This document shows, one piece after another, positions 18,165 through 26,769 of a stretch of DNA of 64,000 nt. The position numbers and the translations under genes were made by a program. The first letter of the stretch is position 1, and each line of letters opens with the position of its first letter. The stretch is from Aldehydirespirator sp965116195 (GTDB taxonomy: Bacteria; Actinomycetota; Acidimicrobiia; Acidimicrobiales; Aldehydirespiratoraceae): positions 2,728,001 through 2,792,000 of the forward strand of contig OZ220491.1 in assembly GCA_965116195.1 (NCBI GenBank), written 5' to 3'. The notes beneath the pieces were generated by a model. The model made no database searches. It saw nothing but the letters and a program-made list of their open reading frames with translations, and was not told the origin of the DNA.

Positions 18165-18686
18165 CTATTCTGGATCAGAGGCCTGTTCCGGCGTGATGAG
18201 CCTGCCCTCCTGGGCAGCATCCACTTGAGCGCTCATGTTGAGGGCCGCTATCAGAGCGGTGAGTTTGAGATTGATCTCGGCCACGCTCGCCTCAAGCGCC
18301 TCAAAACGGGCCTCCATCTTCTCCTCAAGACGTGTGATCCGGTCGTTGGTAGCGTCAATCCTGTCGTTCACATCGTCCAAGCGCGCGTTGAAGGCTGCGT
18401 TTTGGTCGTCGATGCGGTGGTTGATGTCACCGAATCTGGCCTGCGTGGTGGTCAGCGTGAAGGTGAGCAACGCGATGATGGCCGCGCCGAACAACGACTG
18501 GAGAGGATTCTCAACGAGTTGCTGCAACACACGACGACCGATACTGGCCCGCTCAGCAGGTGACACCGCAGCAGTCGTAACGTCTGGCTCGGACTCTGCC
18601 TCTGGCTGTGCTGCCGGTTTCGGGGTGTCAGTGCCTGCCATCAGTGGGGATGCCTTCACTGCGGGGGTATGGGCTGAAGAAGTCAA
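18165..18686 (-). CDS. membrane-anchored coiled-coil protein, unknown
   Basis: I do not recognise a named family. The 173-residue protein has a Pro/Ala/Glu-rich N-terminus, one hydrophobic helix (about 65-82, LFGAAIIALLTFTLTTTQ), and then a heptad-rich region with repeated INHRIDDQN, LDDVNDRID and TNDRITRLEEKMEARFEALE. This would form a parallel coiled coil. It is convergent with HNH copy B, whose original 3' end lies 47 bases away. The start (TTG 18686) is uncertain. Confidence 0.6.
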   Translation of the reverse strand: MTSSAHTPAVKASPLMAGTDTPKPAAQPEAESEPDVTTAAVSPAERASIGRRVLQQLVENPLQSLFGAAIIALLTFTLTTTQARFGDINHRIDDQNAAFNARLDDVNDRIDATNDRITRLEEKMEARFEALEASVAEINLKLTALIAALNMSAQVDAAQEGRLITPEQASDPE

Positions 18687-18957
18687 GGTACCTCGCCAAG
18701 AGTTGTCAACGCATTCGAGCGACGTTGAGGTGATGATGATGGTGATGGCCGCCGACAGACCCGGCAGCGAGGTCTCCCAAGAGACTACCTGACAATTAGT
18801 ATCATGTCAACTCCTGATTCCTGAACCCCCAACGAGCTACTGCAACACACTACGACCGATGCTGACCCAAGTGCCGCCACCGCGGGGATACCGGCTGAAG
18901 AAGTCCTGGTGCCCCGCTAGCGGTTGTTGACGCACTGGGCCGACGTTGAGGTGAGTG
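18687..18957. other. intergenic region with partial repeats
   Basis: Two diverged copies of a block with GAAGTC..GGT/GC CCCGC...GTTG ACGCA and GACGTTGAGGTGA lie at about 18677-18735 and 18897-18956. The latter runs into the pdxH stop codon. No gene is seen. Confidence 0.45.
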
Positions 18958-19629
18958 TCAGGGGGCTAGGCGTTCGATCACCCAACTGGCGGACACGTCA
19001 TCGGTACTGGGATCCGGTCGGCGGTAGCGGAGTCGGTCGTGCAGGCGACTGCGGCGGCCCTGCCAGAACTCCACCGTATGTGGTTGCACCAGATAGCCGC
19101 CCCAGTGGGGTGGACGGGTTACCCCGGCCTCAGCGCTGAAGCGAGCCTCGGCAACGGCTGTCAGGCGTTGCAACTCGGCCCGGTCCGGGATGACCTGCGA
19201 CTGCGGAGAGGCCCAGGCGGCGATCTGGGAACCGCGTGGCCGCGAAGCAAAGTAGGCATCGCTCTCGTCCACGGGAAGATGCGTCACCGATCCGACCACC
19301 CGCACCTGCCGCTCCAAAGGATGCCACAAAAAGCAAAGCGCTGCCTTGTGTGACCGGTCGAGATCCAGTCCCTTCGGGGAACGGCGATTGGTGTGGAACA
19401 CAAAACCCCGCTCATCAACTCCCTTCAACAGCACCGCACGCGCTGATGGCCAGCCGTCAGCATCAACGGTTGCCACGATCACGGCATTGGCATCGTAAGG
19501 CTCAGCCGCGAGCCATTCGTCAAACCAGCACCGAAACTGCGTGATCGGATCATCCGCCAAGTCACCCTCAGAAAGCCCTTGGGAACTGTACTGCTCACGC
19601 ATCTCGGCAATGGGCTTACTAATGAACAC
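18958..19629 (-). CDS. pdxH: pyridoxamine 5'-phosphate oxidase
   Basis: This FMN enzyme oxidises pyridoxine- and pyridoxamine-5'-phosphate to pyridoxal phosphate. The protein (223 codons from GTG 19629, about 214 from ATG 19602) has the family N-terminus DDPITQFRCWFDEWL, the FMN/PLP region PSARAVLLKGVDERGFVF and NRRSPKGLDL, the SPQSQVI segment and the C-terminal RLHDRLRYRR. I favour ATG 19602 because MREQYSSQGLSEGDL matches the usual family start. A ~260-bp copy of its 3' end lies at 14910. A partial copy of its 5' region lies just upstream at about 19670-19700. Confidence 0.93.
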   Translation of the reverse strand: MFISKPIAEMREQYSSQGLSEGDLADDPITQFRCWFDEWLAAEPYDANAVIVATVDADGWPSARAVLLKGVDERGFVFHTNRRSPKGLDLDRSHKAALCFLWHPLERQVRVVGSVTHLPVDESDAYFASRPRGSQIAAWASPQSQVIPDRAELQRLTAVAEARFSAEAGVTRPPHWGGYLVQPHTVEFWQGRRSRLHDRLRYRRPDPSTDDVSASWVIERLAP

Positions 19630-19669
19630 GGCCGGTTCTCAAACTTGCGAGTCCCTGCTCCAGTTTCAG

Positions 19670-20030
19670 CACGTATCTCGGCAATGGGCATACTAATGAG
19701 AGCGACCCTCTACCGGGAGACCCCAGCAACACCACCCCACAGCAAAGCCGCACCAACACGCACCTCACGCAATCGGCCTATTCATGAGCGCGCCGTACCA
19801 ACGCCACAGACACCGCGCTTGGCCAAGTTGGACCGACACGCATCTCACGCGATGAGCCTCTTCCCGAGCGCGCGCCCACACCAGCAACACCACCGCACAG
19901 CAAGTCGGCACCAAAACACACCTCACGCAGCCGTCCTGTTCACGAGCGCGCGTACCTCACACCAACCAACAACGCCCCAGAGCAGAACCGGGCCGAACTG
20001 ACACACACTCCAGCAATCGGCTGATTCATA
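19670..20030. repeat. degenerate repeats upstream of pdxH
   Basis: The words CTCGGCAATGGGCATACTAA (19678) and CTCGGCAATGGGCTTACTAA (19603) show that the pdxH 5' end is repeated. Further on, three ~60-75-bp units share C-A-C/T-CTCACGC...GAGCGCGC (about 19761, 19838 and 19918). No gene is seen in 19630-20050. Confidence 0.65.
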
Positions 20031-20050
20031 GTGCGACCTTAGTTGATTGA

Positions 20051-20142
20051 GGTGACCCCGCCCATGTAGGGAAGCAACGAACGTACCCGACGGATCATCA
20101 AACTCACCGTATCTGGGTGACCCCGCCCATGTAGGGAAGCAA
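20051..20142. repeat. duplicated 3' end of serS
   Basis: A 27-bp word GGTGACCCCGCCCATGTAGG.. occurs in the last codons of serS (20116-20142) and again 65 bases downstream (20051-20077). The second copy still encodes LLPYMGGVT followed by a stop. Confidence 0.9.
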
Positions 20143-21384
20143 TGCGTCCGGAACAGTAATAGTGCCGTCGGGCTGGCGGTATGTCTCCACCAACGCAGCC
20201 CACACCCGTGGCACGGCCAAGCCCGAACCGTTGAGGCTGTGCACCATCTGCGTGCGGCCACCCTCCGAAGGCCGGTAACGGATGTTGGCCCGACGAGCCT
20301 GATAATCCCGACACCACGACACGCTCGACACCTCCAGCCAACGATCCACACCAGGCGCATACACCTCAATGTCAAAAGTACGTGCCGAAGCTCCTCCCAG
20401 ATCAGCCGCGCAGAGATCAACAATCCGATACGCAAGTCCCAGATCAGCAATACCAGCCTCGGCCCGTTGCAGTATCTCAGCGTGGATATCGCCAGCCTGA
20501 TCCGGCGTGCAAAACCCGTACAACTCCACCTTGTCAAACTCATGCACCCGCAGCAGGCCCCTGGTGTCACGACCAGCCGAACCCGCCTCACGACGAAAAC
20601 AGGAAGTGTGAGCCATCAAACGCACCGGCAGTTCGTCCTCGTTGATCGTCTCGCCACCCAACAGAGAAGTGAGAGGAACCTCCGCCGTCGGTATAGCCCA
20701 CAGATCATCACGTTCAACGTGGTAGGCATCGTCAGAGAACTTGGGCAGATGCCCGGTGCCGATCATCGTCTCGGTACGCACCAGAGTGGGCGGCCGCACC
20801 TCCTCATACAGGTCTCGATTGCGGTCCAGCCCGTAGTCAATCAAGGCCCGCACCAGGCGTGCCCCCAACCCCCGATACATGGCAAACATTGACCCCGACA
20901 TGCGCACAGCCCTGTCAACATCAAGAATGGCCAACTCCGCACCGATCTCCCAATGCGGTACCCGCTGATGCTCAACAAAGGAGTCCGGGCCATATCCCAC
21001 CGTGCGCACAGCAACGTTGTCGTCGGGACCCGTGCCATCGGGACAGTCCTGCGCCGGCATATTGGGCACGAACAGCAGAATCCGACGGATCCACTCCGAC
21101 AACTGATCGGCTTCGCTGCTCAACTCAGCGATACGCGCCCCCAAGTCCCGACTGCGAGCTCGCAGAGTCTCAGCCTCCTCAGCCCGACCGTCTTGATGCA
21201 GAGCCCCGACCTCAGCGGAAATGCGCTTGACTTCTGCCCTGAGGTCGTCTGCCTCACGACCTGCGGCACGCAAACGCTCGTCGTGAGCAAGCACCTCATC
21301 CAGTGGCTGGGTCGGCTCGCCACGACGGGCAAGTGCAGCCTTGACGGCATCGGGATCAGCACGCAGCTGACGAACATCAAGCAT
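20104..21384 (-). CDS. serS: seryl-tRNA synthetase
   Basis: The 426-residue class II synthetase charges tRNA-Ser (and tRNA-Sec where present) with serine. The N-terminal 30-100 region is the antiparallel coiled-coil arm that grips the long variable arm of tRNA-Ser (ERLRAAGREADDLRAEVKR). The catalytic core follows with TAEVPLTSLLGGE, the motif-2 stretch CFRREAGSAGRDTRGLLRVH, EVSSVSWCRDYQARR and the motif-3 LNGSGLAVPRVWAALVE. Length is normal. TACCTT stands six bases before the ATG, so the mRNA is probably leaderless. Confidence 0.97.
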   Translation of the reverse strand: MLDVRQLRADPDAVKAALARRGEPTQPLDEVLAHDERLRAAGREADDLRAEVKRISAEVGALHQDGRAEEAETLRARSRDLGARIAELSSEADQLSEWIRRILLFVPNMPAQDCPDGTGPDDNVAVRTVGYGPDSFVEHQRVPHWEIGAELAILDVDRAVRMSGSMFAMYRGLGARLVRALIDYGLDRNRDLYEEVRPPTLVRTETMIGTGHLPKFSDDAYHVERDDLWAIPTAEVPLTSLLGGETINEDELPVRLMAHTSCFRREAGSAGRDTRGLLRVHEFDKVELYGFCTPDQAGDIHAEILQRAEAGIADLGLAYRIVDLCAADLGGASARTFDIEVYAPGVDRWLEVSSVSWCRDYQARRANIRYRPSEGGRTQMVHSLNGSGLAVPRVWAALVETYRQPDGTITVPDALLPYMGGVTQIR

Positions 21385-21390
21385 ATGTAA

Positions 21391-21396
21391 AAGGTA
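21391..21396 (-). promoter_or_regulatory. -10 element of serS (TACCTT)
   Basis: TACCTT, six bases, then the serS ATG at 21384. Confidence 0.55.
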
Positions 21397-21402
21397 CCGT
21401 GG

Positions 21403-21694
21403 CTACAGGCTCGGCTCGTGAGAACACAACCTGAACCACACCAACATCAGCCCACACATGACCAACAACAAGCATGAATGACACGCACCATGACTACAGG
21501 CTCGGCTCGTGAGAACACAACCTGAACCACACCAACATCAGCCCACACATGACCAACAACAAGCATGAATGACACGCACCATGACTACAGGCTCGACTCG
21601 TGAGAACACAACCTGAACCACACCAACATCAGCCCACACATGACCAATAACAAGCATGAATGACACGCACCATGACTACAGGCTCGGCTCGTGG
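21403..21694. repeat. 91-bp tandem repeat seeded from the ctaG 3' end
   Basis: Units begin at 21403, 21494 and 21585. A fourth start, at 21676, is the ctaG stop codon itself: CTACAGGCTCGGCTCGTG is both the unit start and the complement of the last ctaG codons (HEPSL-stop). The array therefore repeats the gene's end plus about 70 bp of downstream DNA. Confidence 0.95.
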
Positions 21695-22602
21695 GGTGGT
21701 GGGCCCAAACGCTCAAACTCGGCTTCCACGTCGGCAGTCGTGAGCGTGTTCGCAACGAAACGCTCACGCCGTGCCGCCGCTTCAGCTCGACGCGAAACAG
21801 ATGCCCAACGAAAGAACTTGACCGCAATCAGCGACCACAGATACAGACCACCGAGCACCTTCATCACCGCGCCAGCCGCCTGCTGATCAGCAGTTACCGA
21901 GATGCCCCACAACCGTTGAGCATGGTCATAGATCGGGTACACCGAACCCTCGGCGAACGTCAACCAAGCCGCCGGTACGGTCGGCACGATGGACATGGCA
22001 AACAGGTAAACCATCTTGCCCGGTTCCGAAAGTTGCAGTTCCTTGAGCGGCCCGACCACCGGAGTCCACATAGCCAGCGCGCTGGCGAACAAAAGCAGAT
22101 GCATGATGTAATGAAACGGACCGTTGCGCACCGACAGCTCCACCACCGTATTCCAGTGCAGCAAGGCTTGCAAGGCGTTGAACGCCACGCCGGCAACCAA
22201 CGGGTTCACCAGCACACGAATCACCTTGGCCGAAGCCGAGTTGTCCAACACCATGAGACGGGCCAACCACCCAGGCACGGCCATCAGCAGCAACGGCGGC
22301 ACCACGAAACTGATCAGCAGATGCTGCACCATGTGTACCGAGTACAGATACTCCTCGGCTATGTCGTGCATGGGCCAGTCGGCGGCGATCCACAACAATG
22401 CCGTGCCGATGACAAAGCACATCTTCTGATGGCGGGTGACCGCAACAGTGTCTGACGGCACAGCCACGGGTGCCACCACACGAGCGACATAATAGCCCAG
22501 CCCAACCAAAGCAGCCACAGTCAGCCACACTTCAGGATGAAACTGAAAACGCCACGCGTCAGTGGCCAACAGCAGGCTCGGGCTCACAGGCACCGTGACC
22601 AT
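21676..22602 (-). CDS. ctaG: CtaG-type cytochrome c oxidase assembly protein
   Basis: The 308-residue protein has about seven membrane helices and belongs to the caa3-type CtaG family, needed for copper insertion/assembly of the oxidase. Typical features are ADWPMHDIAEEYLYSVHMVQ, FVVPPLLLMAVPGWL and NGPFHYIMHLLLF, with His and Met residues facing the outer side, and a late YPIYDHAQRLWGISVTADQQ segment. It is the last gene of the oxidase block on the minus strand. Both its ends are copied into neighbouring tandem arrays. Confidence 0.9.
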   Translation of the reverse strand: MVTVPVSPSLLLATDAWRFQFHPEVWLTVAALVGLGYYVARVVAPVAVPSDTVAVTRHQKMCFVIGTALLWIAADWPMHDIAEEYLYSVHMVQHLLISFVVPPLLLMAVPGWLARLMVLDNSASAKVIRVLVNPLVAGVAFNALQALLHWNTVVELSVRNGPFHYIMHLLLFASALAMWTPVVGPLKELQLSEPGKMVYLFAMSIVPTVPAAWLTFAEGSVYPIYDHAQRLWGISVTADQQAAGAVMKVLGGLYLWSLIAVKFFRWASVSRRAEAAARRERFVANTLTTADVEAEFERLGPPPHEPSL

Positions 22603-22612
22603 CCTGAGCGTT

Positions 22613-23116
22613 GACGATCGTGACAGCTTGAACAGTCACTACGCACGCAACCCGCACTCACAGACATCCTGCCCCCTGACAACCATGACAACCATCACAG
22701 CCCGAAAACTCACCATGCACACAACCCACTCTCACAGACATCGTGACCATCCTGACCTCTGACGACCGTGACAGCTTGAACAGTCACTACGCACGCAACC
22801 CGCACTCACAGACATCCTGCCCCCTGACAACCATGACAACCATCACAGCCCGAAAACTCACCATGCACACAACCCACTCTCACAGACATCGTGACCATCC
22901 TGACCTCTGACGACCGTGACAGCTTGAACAGTCACTACGCACGCAACCCGCACTCACAGACATCCTGCCCCCTGACAACCATGACAACCATCACAGCCCG
23001 AAAACTCACCATGCACACAACCCACTCTCACAGACATCGTGACCATCCTGACCTCTGACGACCGTGACAGCTTGAACAGTCACTACGCACGCAACCCGCA
23101 CTCACAGACATCCTGA
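22613..23116. repeat. 148-bp tandem repeat, 3.4 copies, upstream of ctaG
   Basis: Unit starts at 22613, 22761, 22909 and 23057. Each unit contains GTGACCATCCTGA, which is the complement of the ctaG start region (TCAGGATGGTCAC). The copies therefore replicate the gene's translation start. Nothing else is seen in 22603-23252. Confidence 0.95.
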
Positions 23117-23252
23117 CACCACTGCGGCAACAACAGCCGATACGCGCCAGACTCCTCCCGGACAGATCGTGCTCACCAACATCTTGACCAACCTGGTGAT
23201 TGGAGCCAGGGCAGAGACAGTCCATGAGTTGGACGCGCGCCAGCGCCCATTA

Positions 23253-23621
23253 TCAGAACCAGAACTCGAACGCGGCCAGTGTGGCCACATAAACACCAAC
23301 AGCCAACACCAGCCCGGCAACAAACAGTCGTCCGAACAATTTGCTCTCGAAACGCAGATGCATGAACCAGGTGGCCACCAGGTAGAACTTGACAATCATC
23401 ATGAAGATGAGAGAGGGCACGAGTGCTGCGCCCCAGTCAACCACCGACTCAAAGTAGGTGAAAACTTCCAGCGCCGTGAGCGCAGCCAGCACCAAGGCAA
23501 TCTTGACGTAAGCCCAGTCAGAAGGATGACTACCAGCCCGGTGATCGTCATGAACCTCTACCGCACCGGCCTGCACATCAACATCGGTGTTGGACCGTTC
23601 GGGGACAGCCGTCTCGCTCAT
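23253..23621 (-). CDS. ctaF: cytochrome c oxidase subunit IV (prokaryotic type)
   Basis: A small three-helix membrane protein of the COX4_pro family. It packs against the caa3 oxidase core. Hydrophobic stretches are VKIALVLAALTALEVFTYF, ALVPSLIFMMIVKFYLVATW with the conserved MHLRFE following, and LFVAGLVLAVGVYVATLAAF. I chose the ATG at 23621 because AGGA lies five bases before it. The frame is open upstream to 23675 with a further ATG at 23636. The upstream DNA (23640-23755) repeats the start region, including a CCAGGACACG word. Confidence 0.85.
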   Translation of the reverse strand: MSETAVPERSNTDVDVQAGAVEVHDDHRAGSHPSDWAYVKIALVLAALTALEVFTYFESVVDWGAALVPSLIFMMIVKFYLVATWFMHLRFESKLFGRLFVAGLVLAVGVYVATLAAFEFWF

Positions 23622-23639
23622 CGTGTCCTGGCTCATACT

Positions 23640-23756
23640 TGTCGGCTCATCGGGTCTCGGCCCACAGTTCTCCACTCATTCGGGACTCGAGCCATCGGGT
23701 CTCGGTCCATCAGGTCGCAACTCACCGTGTCCTGGCTCATGAGTTCGCCCTGTCCA
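23640..23756. repeat. start-region repeats between ctaE and ctaF
   Basis: The words CATCGGGTCTCGG (23648 and 23695) and CGTGTCCTGGCTCAT (about 23622 and 23728) are repeated. The second is the complement of the ctaF ribosome site and start. Confidence 0.75.
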
Positions 23757-24440
23757 TCAGTCGGCTGGGATCAGATAGATGACAGTGAAAATGAAAATCC
23801 AGACCACATCCACAAAATGCCAGTAGAGGCCGACAATCTCGACAGTTTCGGCGTTGCGTTGAGTGAGCTTACCCTTTCTGGAGGCCACATACAGTGACAT
23901 CAACATCACAATGCCCAAGCTGACGTGAACTCCATGAAAACCGGTAAGAGTGAAGAAGGCGCTGCTGGCCGGGTTGGTCGTGAAGGCCACACCCTCTCTC
24001 ACAAACGTTCTGAACTCATAGACCTGTCCACCGATAAACACCGCGCCGAGCAAAGCGGTGGCCAGCAGCCAGGTGCGTCCAGCCTCCGGCTCGCCCCGCG
24101 TGACTGCCGAGAGTGCCAACACCATCGTGAGCGAACTCATCAACAGCACAAACGAACTGACTGATGTGAAAGGAATGTCAAAGACATCGGTGGGCAACGT
24201 GAGACCGTTCCCACGGGTCTTGTAGAGCAGATAAGTGGAGATCAAACCACCAAAGAGCAGACACTCCGAACCGAGGAAGACCCACATGGCCAACTTCGTG
24301 TGCGACAGGCCCGTCGTGGTTGCGTGTGCGTCATGACCATCGTGCCCGTCGTGGCTCGCCTCAGCGCGACCAGCATCATGTGCCTCCGGCAGCTCGTGAT
24401 CAGCACGAACCGTCACGCCGAGTGCCTGCTCGGTGCTCAT
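23757..24440 (-). CDS. ctaE: cytochrome c oxidase subunit III
   Basis: Core membrane subunit of the caa3 oxidase with about five helices after a His/Asp-rich N-terminus (SHDGHDGHDAHATTTGLSH). Typical family stretches are KLAMWVFLGSECLLFGGLIS, the membrane Glu in GQVYEFRTFVREG, and GFHGVHVSLGIVML followed by YWHFVDVVWIFIFTVIYL. The frame is open upstream to 24890, but that part is only repeat-encoded sequence and overlaps ctaD. The ATG at 24440 (MSTEQALGV) is the credible start. Order ctaC-ctaD-ctaE-ctaF is the classic operon order. Confidence 0.93.
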   Translation of the reverse strand: MSTEQALGVTVRADHELPEAHDAGRAEASHDGHDGHDAHATTTGLSHTKLAMWVFLGSECLLFGGLISTYLLYKTRGNGLTLPTDVFDIPFTSVSSFVLLMSSLTMVLALSAVTRGEPEAGRTWLLATALLGAVFIGGQVYEFRTFVREGVAFTTNPASSAFFTLTGFHGVHVSLGIVMLMSLYVASRKGKLTQRNAETVEIVGLYWHFVDVVWIFIFTVIYLIPAD

Positions 24441-24469
24441 CGTCCAGCGCTCACTGTTAGCGCGCTCAC

Positions 24470-24738
24470 TGTCACTGTTGTTTGCGTGCTCACTGTTGTT
24501 TGCGTGCTCACTGTTGTTTGCGTGCTCACTGTTGGCGTACTCATAGTTTGCGTGCTCATTGCCCGAACGGTGCTCACTGTTGGCGTACTCATAGTTTGCG
24601 TGCTCATTGCCTGAACGTTGCTCACTGTTGGCGTACTCATAGTTTGCGTGCTCATTGCCTGAACGTTGCTCACTGTTGGCGTACTCATAGTTTGCGTGCT
24701 CATTGCCTGAACGTTGCTCACTGTTGGCGTGCTCATGG
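24470..24738. repeat. 48-bp and 18-bp tandem repeats between ctaD and ctaE
   Basis: About four 48-bp units (words GCGTACTCATAG and GCGTGCTCAT) and three 18-bp units fill the gap. Each carries ATGAGCACGC on the minus strand, a copy of the ctaE start. Both unit lengths are multiples of three, which keeps an artificial frame open into ctaE. Confidence 0.95.
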
Positions 24739-26769
24739 CTTGGATGCTTCCGGTGAAGCAAGTTCCGTCTGGCTCTGCCCGTTGTTGGCAACAAGTACAC
24801 GTCCCCCGTGATCATCGTGATCGTCATTGCCAGAATCGTGATGCTCATGCACAGCGTCAGGATCATCCACCGGTTCCATAGCCCACGCATACAACGACCA
24901 AAGTGTCACCACCGCGCCGACAAGGGCCAACCACAGATTGAAGATCAGACCATAACCGACGAGGGGCAGCCCCAAAGCCACAGCGAGCGGCCAAAACGAC
25001 GGGGACGGCAAATGCACTCCCGTCGCCTCACCTGTCTGGGCTATCTCCTCAACCGTGGCCACACGCACCACTTTGCCGTCTGTGTCTTCGGCGTACTTGC
25101 GATGCCACCAATCATCGCGACTGTGCACCCGCGGGACAGTATCGAAGTTGTGCACCGGCACAGGCGAAGGCACTGACCACTCAAGACTGCGAGCGTCCCA
25201 CGGATCCGGACCGGGAGGAGGCAAATGTGGCGCATCGCGTTTGGACTTGGCGACATTGACAAGGAACAGCAGAACTGACAGTGCTATCAGCAGCGAACCC
25301 ACGGTGGCCACAAAGTTCCACAACTCGAAACCATAGCCGGCTGCGTAGGTGTCGATACGGCGCGACATGCCTTGTAGCCCAAGGATGTGCATCGGCCCGA
25401 AGGTGAGGTTGAAACCCACCAACATGATCCAGAAATGCCAGTTGCCCAGCCGTTCATTGAGGAAATGCCCCCAGATTTTGGGCCACCAGAAATACAGGCC
25501 GGCAAACAGTCCCAAGACACCGCCACCAAATATCACATAGTGGAAGTGCGCAACAATGTAGTAGGTATCCGTCTGTTGAGTGTCAGCTGGTGCCACTGAG
25601 TGGGTCACGCCTGACAGTCCTCCGATGGTGAACATGGCAACAGTAGCCACAGCGAACTTCATGGCCACCGTAAAACGTATTCGCCCACCCCACATTGTGG
25701 CCAGCCAGTTGAGCACTTTCACGCCCGTGGGCACGGCAATGAACATCGTAGACAACGAGAATGCAGCCACCGAGATCGGACCGATACCCGATACGAACAT
25801 GTGGTGAGCCCACACACCCCAGCCCATGAAACCAATTGCGATACCCGAGAACACCATGAACTCATAGCCAAAAAGTGGCTTGCGACTGAAGGTGGGAATG
25901 ACCTCCGAGACCACACCAAAAGCAGGCAAGATGATGATATAAACCTCAGGATGGCCAAATATCCAAAAAAGATGCTGCCACAACAGCGGATCACCACCAG
26001 CGTCAGGATTGAAGAACTGAGCGTCAAAGATCCGATCAAACATCAACAAGAACAAGGCCACCGTGATAACCGGCAGCGCGAACAGCAGCAAAAACTGCGT
26101 AATCAAGAGCATCCATGTGAGAATAGGCATGCGCATCAGTGTCATCCCCGGTGCTCTCATGTTGAGGCAGGTGACAATCAGATTGACCGATGACACCAGC
26201 GAAGCGATACCAAGAATCTGGAGTCCGATGGCGTAAAAGTCCACACCGTGACTAGGCGAGAAGGACACGCCACTGTTGGGCGCGTAACAGAACCAACCGC
26301 AGTCGGCACCACCGCCACCCACTATCCACGAAGTGTTCAAGAAGATCGCTCCCGCAAGCCAGATCCAAAACGACAAAGCGTTGAGACGAGGAAAAGCGAC
26401 ATCACGTGCGCCGATCTGTAATGGAATAAAGTAGTTGGCGAAAGCCGCAGCCAACGGCATGATGAACAAGAACACCATGGTCACACCGTGCATGGTGTAC
26501 ACCTGGTTATAGACATCAGCACTGAGCACAGACCCTTCGGGTGCTGTGAGTTGCAAACGGATCAGTAGCGCTTCAACACCGCCCACAACAAAGAAGAACA
26601 TGGCCGAGACACCGTAGAGAATGCCTATGCGCTTGTGGTCAACGGTACTCAGCCAGTCACGCCAACCCCTGCCACCCTGAGGGCGGGTAAAGACACCAAG
26701 AGGACGTTCAACGTAGCTTACTTCGTCACCTGTGGTGAGTACAAGTGGTTCTCTTTCAGTGATGGCCAT
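24733..26769 (-). CDS. ctaD: cytochrome c oxidase subunit I (aa3/caa3 type)
   Basis: The 678-residue catalytic subunit reduces O2 to water at the heme a3-CuB site and pumps protons. All ligand histidines are present: H94 (MHGVTM, heme a), H273 with cross-linked Y277 (GHPEVY), H322/H323 (AHHMF) for CuB, H408 (heme a3) and H410 (heme a) in HFHYVIFGG. The twelve-helix core is followed by a C-terminal extension with two more helices (about 585-635) and a His/Asp-rich tail. It overlaps the ctaC 3' end by 14 bases, indicating translational coupling. A short run of its last codons begins the downstream repeat array. Confidence 0.97.
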   Translation of the reverse strand: MAITEREPLVLTTGDEVSYVERPLGVFTRPQGGRGWRDWLSTVDHKRIGILYGVSAMFFFVVGGVEALLIRLQLTAPEGSVLSADVYNQVYTMHGVTMVFLFIMPLAAAFANYFIPLQIGARDVAFPRLNALSFWIWLAGAIFLNTSWIVGGGGADCGWFCYAPNSGVSFSPSHGVDFYAIGLQILGIASLVSSVNLIVTCLNMRAPGMTLMRMPILTWMLLITQFLLLFALPVITVALFLLMFDRIFDAQFFNPDAGGDPLLWQHLFWIFGHPEVYIIILPAFGVVSEVIPTFSRKPLFGYEFMVFSGIAIGFMGWGVWAHHMFVSGIGPISVAAFSLSTMFIAVPTGVKVLNWLATMWGGRIRFTVAMKFAVATVAMFTIGGLSGVTHSVAPADTQQTDTYYIVAHFHYVIFGGGVLGLFAGLYFWWPKIWGHFLNERLGNWHFWIMLVGFNLTFGPMHILGLQGMSRRIDTYAAGYGFELWNFVATVGSLLIALSVLLFLVNVAKSKRDAPHLPPPGPDPWDARSLEWSVPSPVPVHNFDTVPRVHSRDDWWHRKYAEDTDGKVVRVATVEEIAQTGEATGVHLPSPSFWPLAVALGLPLVGYGLIFNLWLALVGAVVTLWSLYAWAMEPVDDPDAVHEHHDSGNDDHDDHGGRVLVANNGQSQTELASPEASKP

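Noticed and set aside
21691..22455. 254-residue His/Arg/Gln-rich plus-strand ORF
   Set aside because: Antisense of ctaG; composition is typical of a shadow of a membrane protein gene.
24482..24811. Plus-strand ORF of RAHCCL-type repeats
   Set aside because: It is the antisense reading of the ctaD-ctaE repeat array; a repeat with a unit divisible by three keeps several frames open.
24441..24890. 150-residue N-terminal extension of CtaE
   Set aside because: It overlaps the ctaD 3' end and consists of repeat translation; MSTEQALGV gives the family-typical start.
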